Origin: Ephydatia muelleri
Taxonomy: Eukaryota; Porifera; Demospongiae; Spongillida; Spongillidae
Assembly: GCA_013339895.1 (NCBI GenBank)
Contig: JABACO010000008.1
Coordinates: 3,179,490-3,243,489, forward strand
Direction: 5' to 3'
Length of the DNA: 64,000 bases
Below are positions 38,260 to 50,839 of the stretch, piece after piece. Under the pieces are notes generated by a model. That model made no database searches. It was not told the DNA's origin and saw nothing but the letters and a program-made list of their open reading frames with translations. A program made the translations under genes and the position numbers. Numbering within the stretch: the stretch's first letter is position 1; every line of letters starts with the position of its first letter.

Positions 38260-39626
38260 GTGAGCGATAATATCGATCCGTGACCGGCTCAGAATGCATG
38301 TACGCCGCACTTACCGCGAGCGTAGTAATACAGTACGAGCTCATATCTTATGTGCGCTTTCGTATTTGTTAAAACAAGCCTCGTTTCGGTGATGTGCATG
38401 TGCGAGGGAGCGCGTTGTATGTGTGCTTGTTTTTCGGTGTGTCGTGCCGGTGTATGTGAGTGCGTGTGTGCGCATTTTCCCCCTATTCTGGGTGAAAGCG
38501 CGACTTTTACCAGCATACACACGTGCAATAAGACTGATAAACAATTATCGTAATCGATTTACAAAGATAACAATGAATAACAGAAACGAGAGTCCAGCTG
38601 CGTTAATGCTTGGTATAATGATTTGGCCCTGATTTCTTGACGGTTAATGCATTGATGCTTCGCTAATATTTCACTACCAGTGAACCGATTTTTGCAAACA
38701 ACGTAACGATGCTGCCACTGCCAGCAGCTGCAGCTTGGTTTGCTGCCCCTAGCGCGGCTGGATCTATGTGGTTGCGCGGTGAACGGTTGTGGTTGGTGAG
38801 AAGCCTTATACGTTGACTGAGCTATCGACATGACACGCAACGACTGCAATGCACGTGATTTCATGCGCATTAATCGCCCAGCCCGAGCCCAGCCCGTCGT
38901 TTTTTCATGTGTCGTGACACGTCAATATAAATTAATATACGATATAATATAAATCACGTGTTGAAAAAGGTATATTGGACTAGTACTATCGGCGTAAATT
39001 TACCGCTGTAACGAGGGAAGGTGTTAGTTCAATCAGAAATTTGGATCATCGAACAGCTCGAATATTGGTTCCGACATAAGCCCCTGTGAACGTGATTAAC
39101 AACCTTTTTGCATAAGTTTGCTACATTTGAATTGAGAGAGTGTCAAAATTCTAGCTAAGCGCAAAAGCGGATCATACATTATAACAAACACATTAAATGC
39201 ACACTGATGAACTGGTGTGCAAAATGAACAGTGGCTATACTTCCATATCAGTTTTGTCTTATGTGTTGTGCCAAGCTCGTCAAGTTATGTAATAGCTTGC
39301 AGTATTTTTTCACATACAGTTGATGGCATTTGTACTGTTTAGTGGGTCTATTCTATATTACGCAAAGTACACATATGAACTATAACTTAGTTTCTTGTAT
39401 ACCCAAATGCTCTTGACTTGGAGCCCTTATAACTGCCACTGATAATTTGACTATTCCCTGCAGATTTATAAGCCCTGCTAACAGCAGTATGCACCTGAAG
39501 GATATTCCATTCCATTTGCCAACATACCAATTGGCCTACTATTGTAATAGGGAGAGCACTATTCAATTCACCATTCTATTGTGTTACAAGTTCGATTTCT
39601 ATGTATTATTCATCTTCTCTAAATAG
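38260..39626. promoter_or_regulatory. Probable 5' region of Eph-like gene 2 (first exon not identified)
   Basis: The first recognised exon of gene 2 starts in phase 0 without ATG, so the start codon lies upstream. This stretch is less AT-rich near 38640-38890 (TGCCACTGCCAGCAGCTGC, CCCGAGCCCAGCCC) than the surroundings, which could mark a promoter. No TATA box or start codon can be assigned. Confidence 0.3.
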
Positions 39627-42600
39627 GCACAGGAGATTATTTTTGCCATTATTATTCTGGTTATTGAAGTCAACAGCCAAGCACCTGGAGATGAATCATC
39701 AACGTGTACTCAAAGTACAAATCCTAGCAATATTAGAGTTTTGATGGATTCATTCAATTATGCTAATCTACTTGGGGCTGGTGGAGTGTGGACCATATTT
39801 GACAATGATGGATCTGGAGTTACTGTAAGTTATGAACTCAGTAGCTTAAGGTCATTTCGAAGACCATTTAATTCTCAGCATGCTTGGTATGGTGTGGTGA
39901 GAAATACAGTACAGCTTGAATATTCAACTGTCTAAATAGACATCTCTTTATTAGGTGTTTCAGAATGATAAATAAATGTTTAAGTAACTACATCATCATG
40001 ACCCGCTAAATTGAAATTATGTCCTTTAATCAAAATCAACGAATTGTTATGAGTTATGTCAATTTTTACTCATTACCTGTTAGTCTTAGAGTAAGTTAAA
40101 CACAACTAGTTTCCTCGATGGTATGGCTATTGCGATAACGCAAAGTTGTGAATTTCATATTTATATTATATTTATTCTTGGGGGGGGGGGGGGGGGGGGG
40201 GGGGGGTTTGAAGTTCGATTAGATGCTTTGAATTTCATTAAAGACAGGCAGTCTATACTATTGCCTGTAATTTGTAAATAAGTTGGTCCTCAAGGTATTC
40301 GATGATAATGTTGGAGGTACTTCTCTTTACACAAGTAACTTAATACATTCTTATGAGAAAGTTGGTTATGTATAGGATTTGAAGGCAATAGTGGTGTTAA
40401 AAGCAAGGAAACAAGGGTCTAACAATAAGGGAAAATTTAATAGTTAGCACACAAATGACATAATATGTTACAAATGTGCTAAATATATAGGTAATTTTTC
40501 CCTTATTGTTAGACCCTTGTTTCCTTGCTTTTTACACCACTATTGCCTTCAAATCCTATATGCCACCAACTTTCTCATAGCTACTTGTTTCATTGATATT
40601 TGCTCATATTGCGCGCCTCTTATGGTTCGTCTCCCCACCCCACCCCACCCCACCACCACCACCACCACCCCCCCCCCCCATGATCACGGAGGGCACTCTT
40701 CCAGCCAATTCTAAAGCTATAGGTGAAATTTTCATTGTTTAAAAGTGTTCCTATCCCCGAGTTATGCGTGTTCAAGACGAAGAAGGATAATTTCAGGACT
40801 GGGTACGAGGACGGGTTGTACCCTGTTGTTCTCTACAACCGTGCGGTTTTGTCGCATAAAACAATGACAAAACTGCTCATTTTTGTCTTCTTGTTTTATT
40901 TAAACAACAAGCTAAATGTCAGGAGTCTCGTTAGAAGCGCAAGTCACATGTTTTTAAAATGACATTCATGGTCAGTGTGAAATCCTATATGGAAGTTTCT
41001 AGCAAAACTTCCAATACGGATGTGGACACACCTGAGGTGGCCAGCAGTAGGCTAAGCTGAGCTAGAGCCTTGGATTGAAGTCACTGTCACATCATTGTAG
41101 TGTCTCTCTGCTGTCTTGTGATTCTAGTGCACCATTGTATCATCACCTACCTGGAGCAATCCATCTCTTCAGCCACTGCACTCCATTATTCTGGTAGAGA
41201 GCATCCCTTCTCTCAATAGAATCTATCCAGCAAATTGAATGACTATCCTTTCAGCCTGCTACTCAATTGAGATACAGCTGCTATTTTTTAGCTCCTCACA
41301 CAGCTTCCGGGTTGTCGTGGTTAACCTTTTAGAGCACTTAGGCTTACACCTTGACCCATCTCAGCGTAGCAATCAGTGACTTGGCTTGGACCTGTCCTGT
41401 CAGGAGGGGGGGGGGGAATGGAGGGGGAAGGGCCTAGATCATCTTGGCCACAACTTACAAGCATGGGGGATGTTGTACTTTGTAATAATAAACTCTGGGA
41501 TATTGTGACAGTGACTTGCTGCCAAGTCCACCTTGGAGTACACCTGGGAGCTGGCCAAAACGTGACCATAGACCATAGCACTCACATCCAGCTGACACCC
41601 GTTGATGCTGTCACATTGTTGCTGAATTATAATACTTCCAAAAGCAGGATTAACCGCAGGTACAGCTGCAATGGCCAGCAAGATTGGCAGCATGACACCA
41701 ATTATGCAAAATGCGCCCTGTGGTAACTGAGACCTATGATGCATAAAGTATGGTTTCTTTTCAAAATTAGCCTCACATCTTTCCACAACACTGTTTAACC
41801 TCGAAGATGTTTTTAAATCAACTGCTCCTTACTTGGGATCCACGATAGCAAGAACAGAGTCCATGTATCTCATTGTTGCTTTGTTTTTGTATATTAATAC
41901 ATGTATATTCCATAATATGATTTTTAAGAACGACGGAATTTATACATCTACACATGCACATAGATGTAATTTATACAGTGTTGTCAAACATGTCATCAAA
42001 TATATCCTTGAAGTAATACACCTCAATCTGTTCATCCCCTTTATTTGGGTATTAACTTGACAGCCCTAATGAAAGATGATGGATATGGGTGATTGTTTGC
42101 AAAGGTTGCTTCCACCAAAGTGATTGGGGGTGGAGGGATGGAACAGGTCACACAGCTAGATGAGGTTTCTCTAAGACATGGCAGCATTGCTTGCACCTTG
42201 TCTCATCTTTGATAGTGTTAAAAAGGGGGGCAGAAGCTGCAGTCCATGCCTCTTTGTGTTTCCTTTACTCCAGACAACTGATGGTCAAATTGGACTAACA
42301 CCTTCAATTCAGTCTGATGGGACAAGATGTTGAATAGATTTTGTTCCAGCCTTTCTCATTTTGTTTTCCTACTTCCTTTTCTGGGGTGCACATCAGAGAA
42401 GGAGATTCATTTTGGCCCCTCCTTTTTGTCTGTACCTAAAAATGATCAGGTGATGGGTTGTCATGTTTATGACATGAACGTCCACGCACCCATCTTGACA
42501 CACAACATGCTATCGAGAGAATGATGCAGGGGAAGACATCTAGTTGGTTGACAAATACTGTCACTTCAAAGCTGCCATCTTGATTTGGCATTTGGCCCTG

Positions 42601-45600
42601 ATACTGTTTAGAGACACTCTTGCTCGGCGTTATTTGCAACATACACCTAATTTTGCAGCCAAGTGCAATGTGTGATCGACTTTACGCCCTTGACTGTCAG
42701 AAAGAGGGACTAGCCATACTGCACCACAATGAGATTCATGACCTGAATTGGGATATGGCCACTCAAGTGAGGCCCCAGACAAAGCACAAAGCTACTCATC
42801 AAGTGATCCACTTGGATGTGGGTGGAAGCGTTGGTTCATCTAGCATCAGCTCGCACCCTCCTCAAATGCACTTTGTGTTTGCAGCCAGGTGACTTGCCTC
42901 AAGAGATACATTCTTCACACCCTTTAATGCCCAGGGTGGTAGCGTGATGATCAGGTGATGCTGTACTAGTAGGTTCACTCAAGTAATCCACAATCCATCA
43001 AAATGAGGAAAGCAATCATATTCCACACCTGTACATCTCCTGCTGGGAAGAAAACCCTTAATGATGACATCCCACAGTGGCACAAAAGCATGACCACAAT
43101 GAGGTATGATCCACAAATTAAAGGTAAGGCATAGAAGGGAGCTGTTTGGGGTCACTTGTCAGCTGCCTTGAGAGTTTCATAACACATCTACAATCCACCC
43201 ACATCCCGACCTTCGTGACGACGAAGTCTCCAATTGTACCACACTAAGGAAGCAATGTCAATTCATGACTTGAACTATAAAAATAATTAATAAGCAATTT
43301 GATTACATATGATGTGGTATTTGTACATTACTACAACACAAATAGCACACATAAACAGGGACAGGAAATGATGGGGTGCTAGTGTAATGCAGAGGAAGGG
43401 AACCAAGCCTAGGAGAGAGCCCTTGCATTGACTCACACCTGTTATTGAGGTGGCCACATTAGCTAGTTGCCTTTGTCTTAGTTTGTGGGACCTTGTGGTG
43501 AGATGCCAAGCCGGAGAAAGCCTGTTGGTTTCCATGCCCCATGCTCCGGAGGACTGTATATATTATATTTATGAATAGACCTAAAATACCCTTTTGTTAA
43601 TAATTATTGAAAATTAGTTCATCATACCAATACACTGTAATTTTCTTGTTTTAATTGCTCAGCTTTTTTGCATTATTTAATTTGTTTTAGCCATTATTAA
43701 TTTGACTAGCGAGTACAATTGATACACTGTAAAACCATTTACATGTAAGTAAACTAATGTAATAACCATTCAAAACATTGCATGCACGCATTCTAAAACA
43801 CCTGGTATAATGTCCGTAATTCCATTTAGTGGTCTGCAGGGAGTGGTGGAAACTGCCAGAGGACAATAACTGTGTGTGAAAAAGTATCTACTCCAAACAA
43901 CTGGGCCGTTACGCAATACATCTCCAAGAGTGCTAATATGATTGCAAACATGACAATATTCATAAACATCACAGTTCGATTTGGTACATGCACTCCATCC
44001 TGTGCAAAACTGACAAGTGTCTACACCATCCTAGCAAATAACTCACAAGTATCTCCTTCTATTTCAAGCTCCTCACTGGTAGGAAATATTACTACCACTA
44101 CTACCAATTTATTTGATGCAGGTCTCAACTTCACTTTAAAATCTCATGAGACAGGATTTTATGTAGCATTGTGTGATGCAGGAAATTGCCCAACTATAAG
44201 CAGAGTGAAGGTTTATTATTACCAATGTCCTGCAAAGCAAGTCGGACTAGTTTTATTTCCACAAACGCCTGCTCCCACCAAGTCAAACTCACCTCAAACT
44301 GTCATCGCATCTTGTGTCACTGGTGGAGTCAACACCACTTCGCTTGACCTGCAATGTGATAATAATGGAGGCTGGAAGGGAATGCCTGTGTGTGTGTGCA
44401 GATTAGCTGATGGATACTATCCTGGTATTGATGGGTCACGTTGTACAGGTATGTGTGCTGTGCCAATTGCAAGTCTTATCTCATTGACTATTTTTCTGTT
44501 GCCAGTCTGTGGTGTAGGATATTGGCTGGACACTTTTTCTGTCTCGTGCCAGTTGTGTCCACAGAACTCTTCATCAGCCAGTGAGGCAACATCAGAGTGC
44601 CCTTGTATTGCAGGCTATTATAGATCTCCTGGAGAAGGACCTAGCATCGGGTGTACTGGTAAGATTTGTGTTATTAATTAAGCCGACAACTACTTCAACC
44701 ATTTGTCCTAAAAGTGCTTTGTCATTGCACTAGCAAGCTGTCTCTTCCCACACAGCTCCGCCATCTGGTCCTAGCAACTTAACAGTTATTGCTGTGACCA
44801 ACACATCCATCATGCTTCGCTGGAAGAAACCAGACTTTACTGGGAGAGATGACTACTACTTTGTTGTGAAATACAGGACTGGAAGCTACTTACAGTTCAA
44901 TACAATATCTAATATTACAAGCACATCAGACACAATTACGTACACAATATCTGACCTAAATCCATACACAAGCTATGAGATTAATATCATAGCAAGAAAT
45001 GGTGTCAGTGATCAAGATATTTCTAATGAATACAAAAGAACAGCAATCATCAATAGTATGACATTGGAAGGAGGTATGGACAAATATGGCATGAAGATGG
45101 ATCCATTACTTCTAAAATCATATTAGCACATGAGATCACCTACTGTGCTAAATAGTACCCACTTCTATATATTACATGGCATGAAATTATGTGAGATCCT
45201 GGTCCTGTGAAACATTGCACGGAATAGATATATGTTTAATTGTTTCGAAATTAAACAATTTTTATGATGTCCAAGTGCAATTTGTGGATGAATCATTATT
45301 TGACAGATAACAAGGGCAAATTACTTAGCTTCACATATCCAGACCAATTCAGAAATATAAACATTACAGAGCCTACCTAAAGGACCATAGTAGTAATTAA
45401 ATAGGACAGTCCATAAAACCTTTCCTTGTATGTCTGTGTCCATTTGTTTGTCTTAGACTTTTCATTTTTCTTGCACAAGCACTGCCAGTAACAGGGCTGA
45501 AGAAAATTTGTACTTATATACATTTGATTAAAGTACAAACATGCATTGAGAGGTTAGATGTGTGGAAATCATTACATTTGAAAGTGATATGGCATTCTCT

Positions 45601-48359
45601 TTCCAATTCAATTTTCAAAAGGGCCAGCTGGCAACATTGAAATGCAGTTTCAAGTATTTTCATTTAATCTGTAATGAACACTGCATGTATGATTTATTAA
45701 ACATTGCCAAATTAATGTGATCATATTATTATTTGATTCAATGCTCATGCTCCCTGCTGGCATAGCCAATGACATTGACAAAATCTGCACCAACACTCAC
45801 TGCAGTAATGGTATACAAAAGGGATGCTGATCTGCTTTGATTCCTGTTCTTTTTGTCCCATTTAGTTCCTAGTGTCATCACAGATATCATAGCAATTAAC
45901 CAGTATGTGATATGGCAACCTCCCATTGAAAAGAATGGAATTATTACTGGATACATAATGAAAGTGTGTCGAGATACATTATGCAATGTCTTTCTACTTG
46001 GACCTGCAACATTTGTGTATGAAGTACAAGTCAGCAATATACCAAGTGGAACTGCCATTGCTAGTGTACAAGTAAGCAATGGCAGTTCTTTCATTATAGT
46101 GTGTACATGATTAAATTTAGCTATTTCAGTGTTATACAGAAACCTATTTGAGCAATGATGGTTTTTAGCAAGTGCATACGTCAAAGATGTTTATCAGAGG
46201 ATCTTATTGGATGTTGCATTGGTGTAGTTGTGCTATTCAAGAAAGAAAAGGCAACATATGATAATGTTTGAAAAGAAACAAGGTTGCTGAAAAAGATGCA
46301 GCTGCTTAGGTTCAAAACTGCATAGTATATTAGATGTAAAGTTTAAAATATACACAACAAGGCCATTATATAATCGACGTTGAACCACTGAGTCTGTATT
46401 GTGAGCACACCAGAACAGCACAATTTAGGGCATTGTTACCAAAGAGAAGGTTTTCGATCCCATGATGTTTGTCAATTGTGCAGGCGATTACTTACAGTAT
46501 GTTGTATGTAAAAATAACAATGGAAATGTTAATTAAGCCATTTACTTCTCAGTGCTGAAGTTCAGTCACCTTCAATCCCTGCTTTATTATTTTACATGTA
46601 CATGTAGCATTCCTGTCTTCCAGGGACTGCACATTTAAACATGTTTATTGCACATGGCCTTTTTGTAGGTAAGTGCTACAACAATGGTTGGAAACAGCAG
46701 TTGGAGTTCTATGGTAACATTAACAAACAGTAAGTATATTTACAAATAATATTATTGTACTGAACAATAGTTATTTTGATATTCAGGGCTTTGATAAGGG
46801 TAAGCTCCCAGGTTGCATGCCCTGCCATATGCATCTACCACATACATGCTAGATCTTGATGCTTCATGTGTAATTCAGCCAGTTTATTTTATTTTTGGAT
46901 CTTCAATATTATGATAAGTACAATCAGTCATTCTTGGATTTGCAAATATGAGGATGAGATAGGTTATATCATAAGCACGAGAGATAACCCAGATCCCATT
47001 CTTCATTCCCATCTGTGGGTAACTTCCTGAGTTACAATCTCTGGATGATCAAATGTGTATTTTAATATTTGCATATTGTATGCAATTCTATTACACCTTC
47101 TACTAATTAGCAATCATTTTCACATTTCATTTATTATTATTTATTACATCCTAACAGACACTAACTGTTTATCCCCTGTCCAACGACAGTCAAAAGGTAA
47201 GAGGCTATTAAATACTTATATGCAGCAATGCTAAATATGTCTACTCTGTCATAGACATACAACCATCATCTTCAACACGCCCTTCAGTTTCATCCTGCTC
47301 AATGTGCCCAATGTGTCCTTCCTATACTCCTTCAGCATGCCCTTCAGTTTCATCCTGTTCAATGTGCCCAATGTATACTCCTTCAGCATGCCCTTCAGTT
47401 TCATCCTGTTCAATGTGCCCAATGTGTCCTTCCTATACTCCTTCAACATGCCCTAGTGTTTCATGTCCTCAGCAATCCTGCTCTAAATTGATACCAGCTA
47501 CTGCAACGCCATGCCCATCAATTATTCCATGTCCTATCAGCTCAACCCTAATCTATCCAAAAGCTTCATCATGCCCTTCATGCACCACACCACTCTGTTT
47601 ACCCTGCAGCAGTTGTACACCGGCTCCAACACCAGCTCTTATGTCATGTAAAGCTGTTACATCATGTTCCACTTGTCCAAGTATTTTACCACTACTGTCA
47701 TCATCATCATCATCATCGTCATGCACATCTTGTCCATCATGTCCACGTTGCTCTACCTCATCGCCTACTCCTTGTGCCATGGTTTCAAGTTGTCCGCAAG
47801 TATCTCCCAGTACAGACTGTCATTCCTGCCCTTCACAGTCCTGCCCACCATGCAGCAACTTGAACTCCCAAGACTCTCCATCGATTTTCTTTTCCTCTGG
47901 GCATGATTCAGGTAAGCTTTATGCACCAAGGTACCATTACACATTCATATGCTAATTTGTTCTATTTGCTGGTAATGTATTCAAACATGAGGTCAATAAA
48001 TATTGCAACCTAATATCGTGGCCTTTCTTAACACATCAAGGGTTAGCTATATAATGTCAATGCCTGTAATGCCCAAACCATATCGTTCCATTTTACTACT
48101 GTCTTAGGTATATTCTTTAAGTTAAAAGTACTTCAAGTGTAAGAGGTTACTTTTTCCGTCTACAGCTCTGCAACCAAGCAGTGCCTCTGTCCTGTCTATC
48201 CCAGTCACCATTGGAATAAGTGTCGGCCTGACATGCTTTTTTACCTCAGCAATAACTGCAATTATTGTCAGTCTTGTGTGCATGGTGTACAATACAAAGC
48301 AAAAGGGACCTATTTCAACTATAAATTGTGGACCTACAGAAATGGATGTCAAAATGTAG
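39627..48359 (+). CDS. Eph-receptor-like membrane protein 2, kinase-less, with a Cys/Ser/Pro repeat stalk
   Basis: Exons (all phases close): 39627-39824, 43830-44448, 44506-44658, 44756-45073, 45866-46071, 46669-46729, 47158-47196, 47255-47911, 48166-48359; 814 codons plus an upstream start exon. Order: signal core (IIFAIIILVIEVNSQAP); Eph ligand-binding domain (NIRVLMDSFNYANLLGAGGV, NCQRTITVCEK, NNWAVTQYIS, GFYVALCDAGNCPTISRVKV, VGLVLFPQTPAP); Cys-rich GCC2/GCC3-like module (CQLCPQNSSSASEATSECPC, APPSGPSNL junction); two fibronectin III domains (IIARNGVSDQD; YVIWQPPIEKNGIITGY); a 219-residue Cys/Ser/Pro stalk; one membrane helix (IPVTIGISVGLTCFFTSAIT, AIIVSLVCMVY); and a tail of about 20 residues ending MDVKM. 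Vertebrate Eph receptors continue with a tyrosine kinase and SAM domain; both are absent here. Confidence 0.88.
40180..40206. repeat. Poly-G tract (27 G)
   Basis: Uninterrupted run of 27 G on the plus strand. Tracts of this length can form quadruplex DNA and are also prone to sequencing error, so the exact length is uncertain. Confidence 0.9.
40351..40580. mobile_element. Fold-back element, ~230 bp
   Basis: Left arm 40351-40440 and right arm 40491-40580 are inverted repeats of about 88-90 bp with few mismatches (for example 'ggaaacaagggtctaacaat' against 'attgttagacccttgtttcc'), around a spacer of about 50 bp that is itself partly palindromic (TTAGCACA / TGTGCTAA). No coding capacity. Type of a non-autonomous hairpin MITE. 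Confidence 0.8.
47255..47911 (+). CDS. Cys/Ser/Pro repeat exon of Eph-like gene 2
   Basis: A single 657-bp exon with phase-1 introns on both sides encoding a low-complexity stalk: three near-identical blocks of CPSVSSCSMCPM followed by CPSYTPSACPS (about 47285-47460), then degenerate CPSC/CSTCPS repeats, a Ser run from a TCA tract (47697-47722), and a Ser/Pro end (SQDSPSIFFSSGHDSG). Cysteines come mostly as CxxC or CP pairs. It replaces the simple 123-bp Ser/Thr-rich exon (51238-51360) at the same place in gene 3. Confidence 0.85.
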
Positions 48360-50839
48360 CCACCCTTTTGTTACATTATATATTGTGTAGAATTAGTGTT
48401 ATCCAACTTCTTTAGTTGCATTTCTGGTCATAATTTTGTATTTTTCTAAAATGGTGAAATATTGATTATATACAATTTTAGACACATTTGTGAATGGATG
48501 ACAAACTCTTAATTGCATGATGTGTTCGAACACCTTACATACATAAACTTCAAAAAGATACACAGTTTAAACCCTATGACTACATTAATTGAGCTACCCT
48601 GATTAGCATGGCCCTTGCATTTGAGGTCAAGTTCTTGTGACTTGGGCACTGATGTCTTCACAGCTACCCTGATGGACAAACATGAAATGGTATGGACCTC
48701 CATAAATTTCCACAGCCATTGGGACACATACCCAGCTAAGCTTACTGCACTTTTGGTCATTGTTTTCACGCATCCTTTTGCTAAGAGGGCAGCTGACCCT
48801 GCTGTGGTACCTGCTACAATAATATGGGTTGAACCAAGCGGAGAGACCACAGTGAAGTCGAGGGCTGCAGGTTTGGAGCATACCCAATTGAGCAGAAGGT
48901 CATCAGTAGGTCTGTTATGCAAATTTTCATGACTTAATCCACTCCCAGCTTCAATGCTAGCACTTGCAAATTGGCACGTCTGCACAAAGGTGTCTCGTAG
49001 CTCACTATGCCGAGACATAACATCTCCACCAAATGTACATGTGACTGCATTAAGGGTGTCGGTCATGTTATTGGCACATCATATCATCTTATAAATTCCT
49101 ACTACACCATTGAATCTCTTTACATTGGTTTCACTTTTAAGAAACTAAGGTAGCTGTCTGATTCGTATCGGATAGCCAGTCCCAATCTTATTGACTGTAC
49201 TTTTGTGACAGCCTTTGATACAATACACAAAACACATCTATGTACATATATAAACAGTTCTATTGGCCAGAAAGCTCTGGCTAGGATGGCTCTAGCTTGC
49301 AACGGCCAGCATAAGGGTCAGGTTTAAGTGTCCATACAGGTCTGCAGTATGTTTGGATTTCAGTTCTGATGAACCAGTAGCCAGGTGAGAAGCTGTATGA
49401 TCACCCTTTGATGTTTCACACAAATCTACATAAACTTCATTTGTTTCATAGCTAATTATCTTCACACGCACAATATTGTATACAGGGAAGGGGCACAAAT
49501 TCAACCCACAATGCACAATATTGTTTGCAATCTGTTCTGAAATCTGAATGTACTTGTTCAATAATAAAGCACACAGCACTCAGATATGGTTCACTGTTTC
49601 AACTTTCATCAAATGAGGCTATCCTGTAACAAACATTGTATCACCCCATCCCAAATATTTTATGATGATATATCGTCGATCATTCCCTGTAATAGAACTG
49701 ATATAGCAAGCACAATCCTTTTTTTTTAAAACTTCATAGAGCTCACATATTGCTACTGAAAGAAATCATGGTGGTTTCACCTAACACACCTGTGCTATCT
49801 CTTTGCATGCCTTCCAAAATATACATAAATGACTAGCTATAGTTGTAGGACTAATTTTATTCACGCGCTTGTTTCTAAAGCCAGATGAATTTGCTGCTAC
49901 TCCTGGTTGCATGGCAATTAATAGAAGCACAATCTGGTCCTCTGGATGATATGTATTGTCATACCAAAAGAGCAAAAAGATGTACAGGACTTGATAACTT
50001 TGCAGCCAGCTGAGACTGATCGAATTTTTCATACTTGATTCAATCACTGGATCAGCATAGTTCTATAACAATAGACTAGAGAGAGATACAGCCATACTGG
50101 GTTCTTGTATTATAATTATAATTATATAATGAATTAGAATTTGGGGCAGTGTCCAGCAAATGTGTGCTAGGGTGCTTTTTGAAATTTTTCTAGGACAAAT
50201 AAACAAGTAGCCACACTTGCGAAATGTAATTAATGCCCTATTAGTCCAAGAATGATGAGTCCAAATACACATATGAAATTGGAGCTTTCCAGTGCACAGA
50301 AAATGTAAAAAAACAAAAAACTACCCACGAGCGCACTTCTGCTGGAGTTTAAAGTCAGGTAATAGCTAGTATACTAACATTAGTTATTATCAATTGTCTC
50401 ATGTTGCATACGTGGTCATGATGTAAAGCTACAATTTAGGGCATAAATTAGAATCGAACATAAACATATACAGATTATTAAAGGCACCAGCACACAAACA
50501 CCAACATGGCTTAGTTATGTACGCTACGAGGCCAGCTGGATTTAAAGGATGGCCCGAGCATTTTCTCTCATTAGGGTCAGGCTTAGTCTGCCTTGTCTCA
50601 CTACAACTTCACTAAAGGCTGTTCCAACCTCTTGCAGGTGTGCTCAAATTTTTCACATGTCTTTTGTCCCAACCACCATAAAGATGTATCTACAGCCAGG
50701 GAAACACATTCAGATTTAATTGCTTAACTAAATCTTATTGTATAGGTTCCAAATCACCTTGCACAAATGACATTATACACTTAACAAGTATGTTGCATTC
50801 ACAAACGAATTCCAATGCTTATTACTTGTCATTAAAAGT
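48360..50839. other. Tail-to-tail spacer between Eph-like genes 2 and 3
   Basis: Convergent 3' ends leave 2.48 kb. It contains a retroelement relic (48620-49066, minus) and otherwise AT-rich sequence. No tyrosine kinase, SAM or other cytoplasmic exon for either gene was found on either strand. Confidence 0.7.
48620..49066 (-). pseudogene. Retroelement-derived relic
   Basis: The minus strand reads CTFGGDVMSRHSELRDTFVQ, then RPTDDLLLNWVCSKPAALDF, TVVSPLGSTHIIVAGTTAGS, and after a frameshift SKLSWVCVPMAVEIYGG. The pattern (RHxxLRDxF...RPADxLxxNW..GKPAAxDxTVxSPL) is the C-terminal part of a multicopy non-LTR-type protein I know from invertebrate genomes. Only this fragment is present, with at least one frameshift, so it is dead. 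Confidence 0.6.

Larger units (their letters stand above)
39825..43829. other. First long intron of Eph-like gene 2
   Basis: A 4-kb intron splitting the ligand-binding domain at the same place as in genes 1 and 3. It contains a G27 run (40180-40206), a fold-back repeat (40351-40580), C-rich simple sequence (40635-40680) and, at 41300-43550, sequence with short frames on both strands that looks like decayed element DNA but matches no family I can name. Confidence 0.6.

Noticed and set aside
48360-50839. Missing tyrosine kinase or SAM exons for the Eph-like genes
   Set aside because: Both strands were scanned for protein-kinase motifs (HRDLAARN, DFG, GxGxxG) and none was seen. The only protein-like sequence is a retroelement relic.
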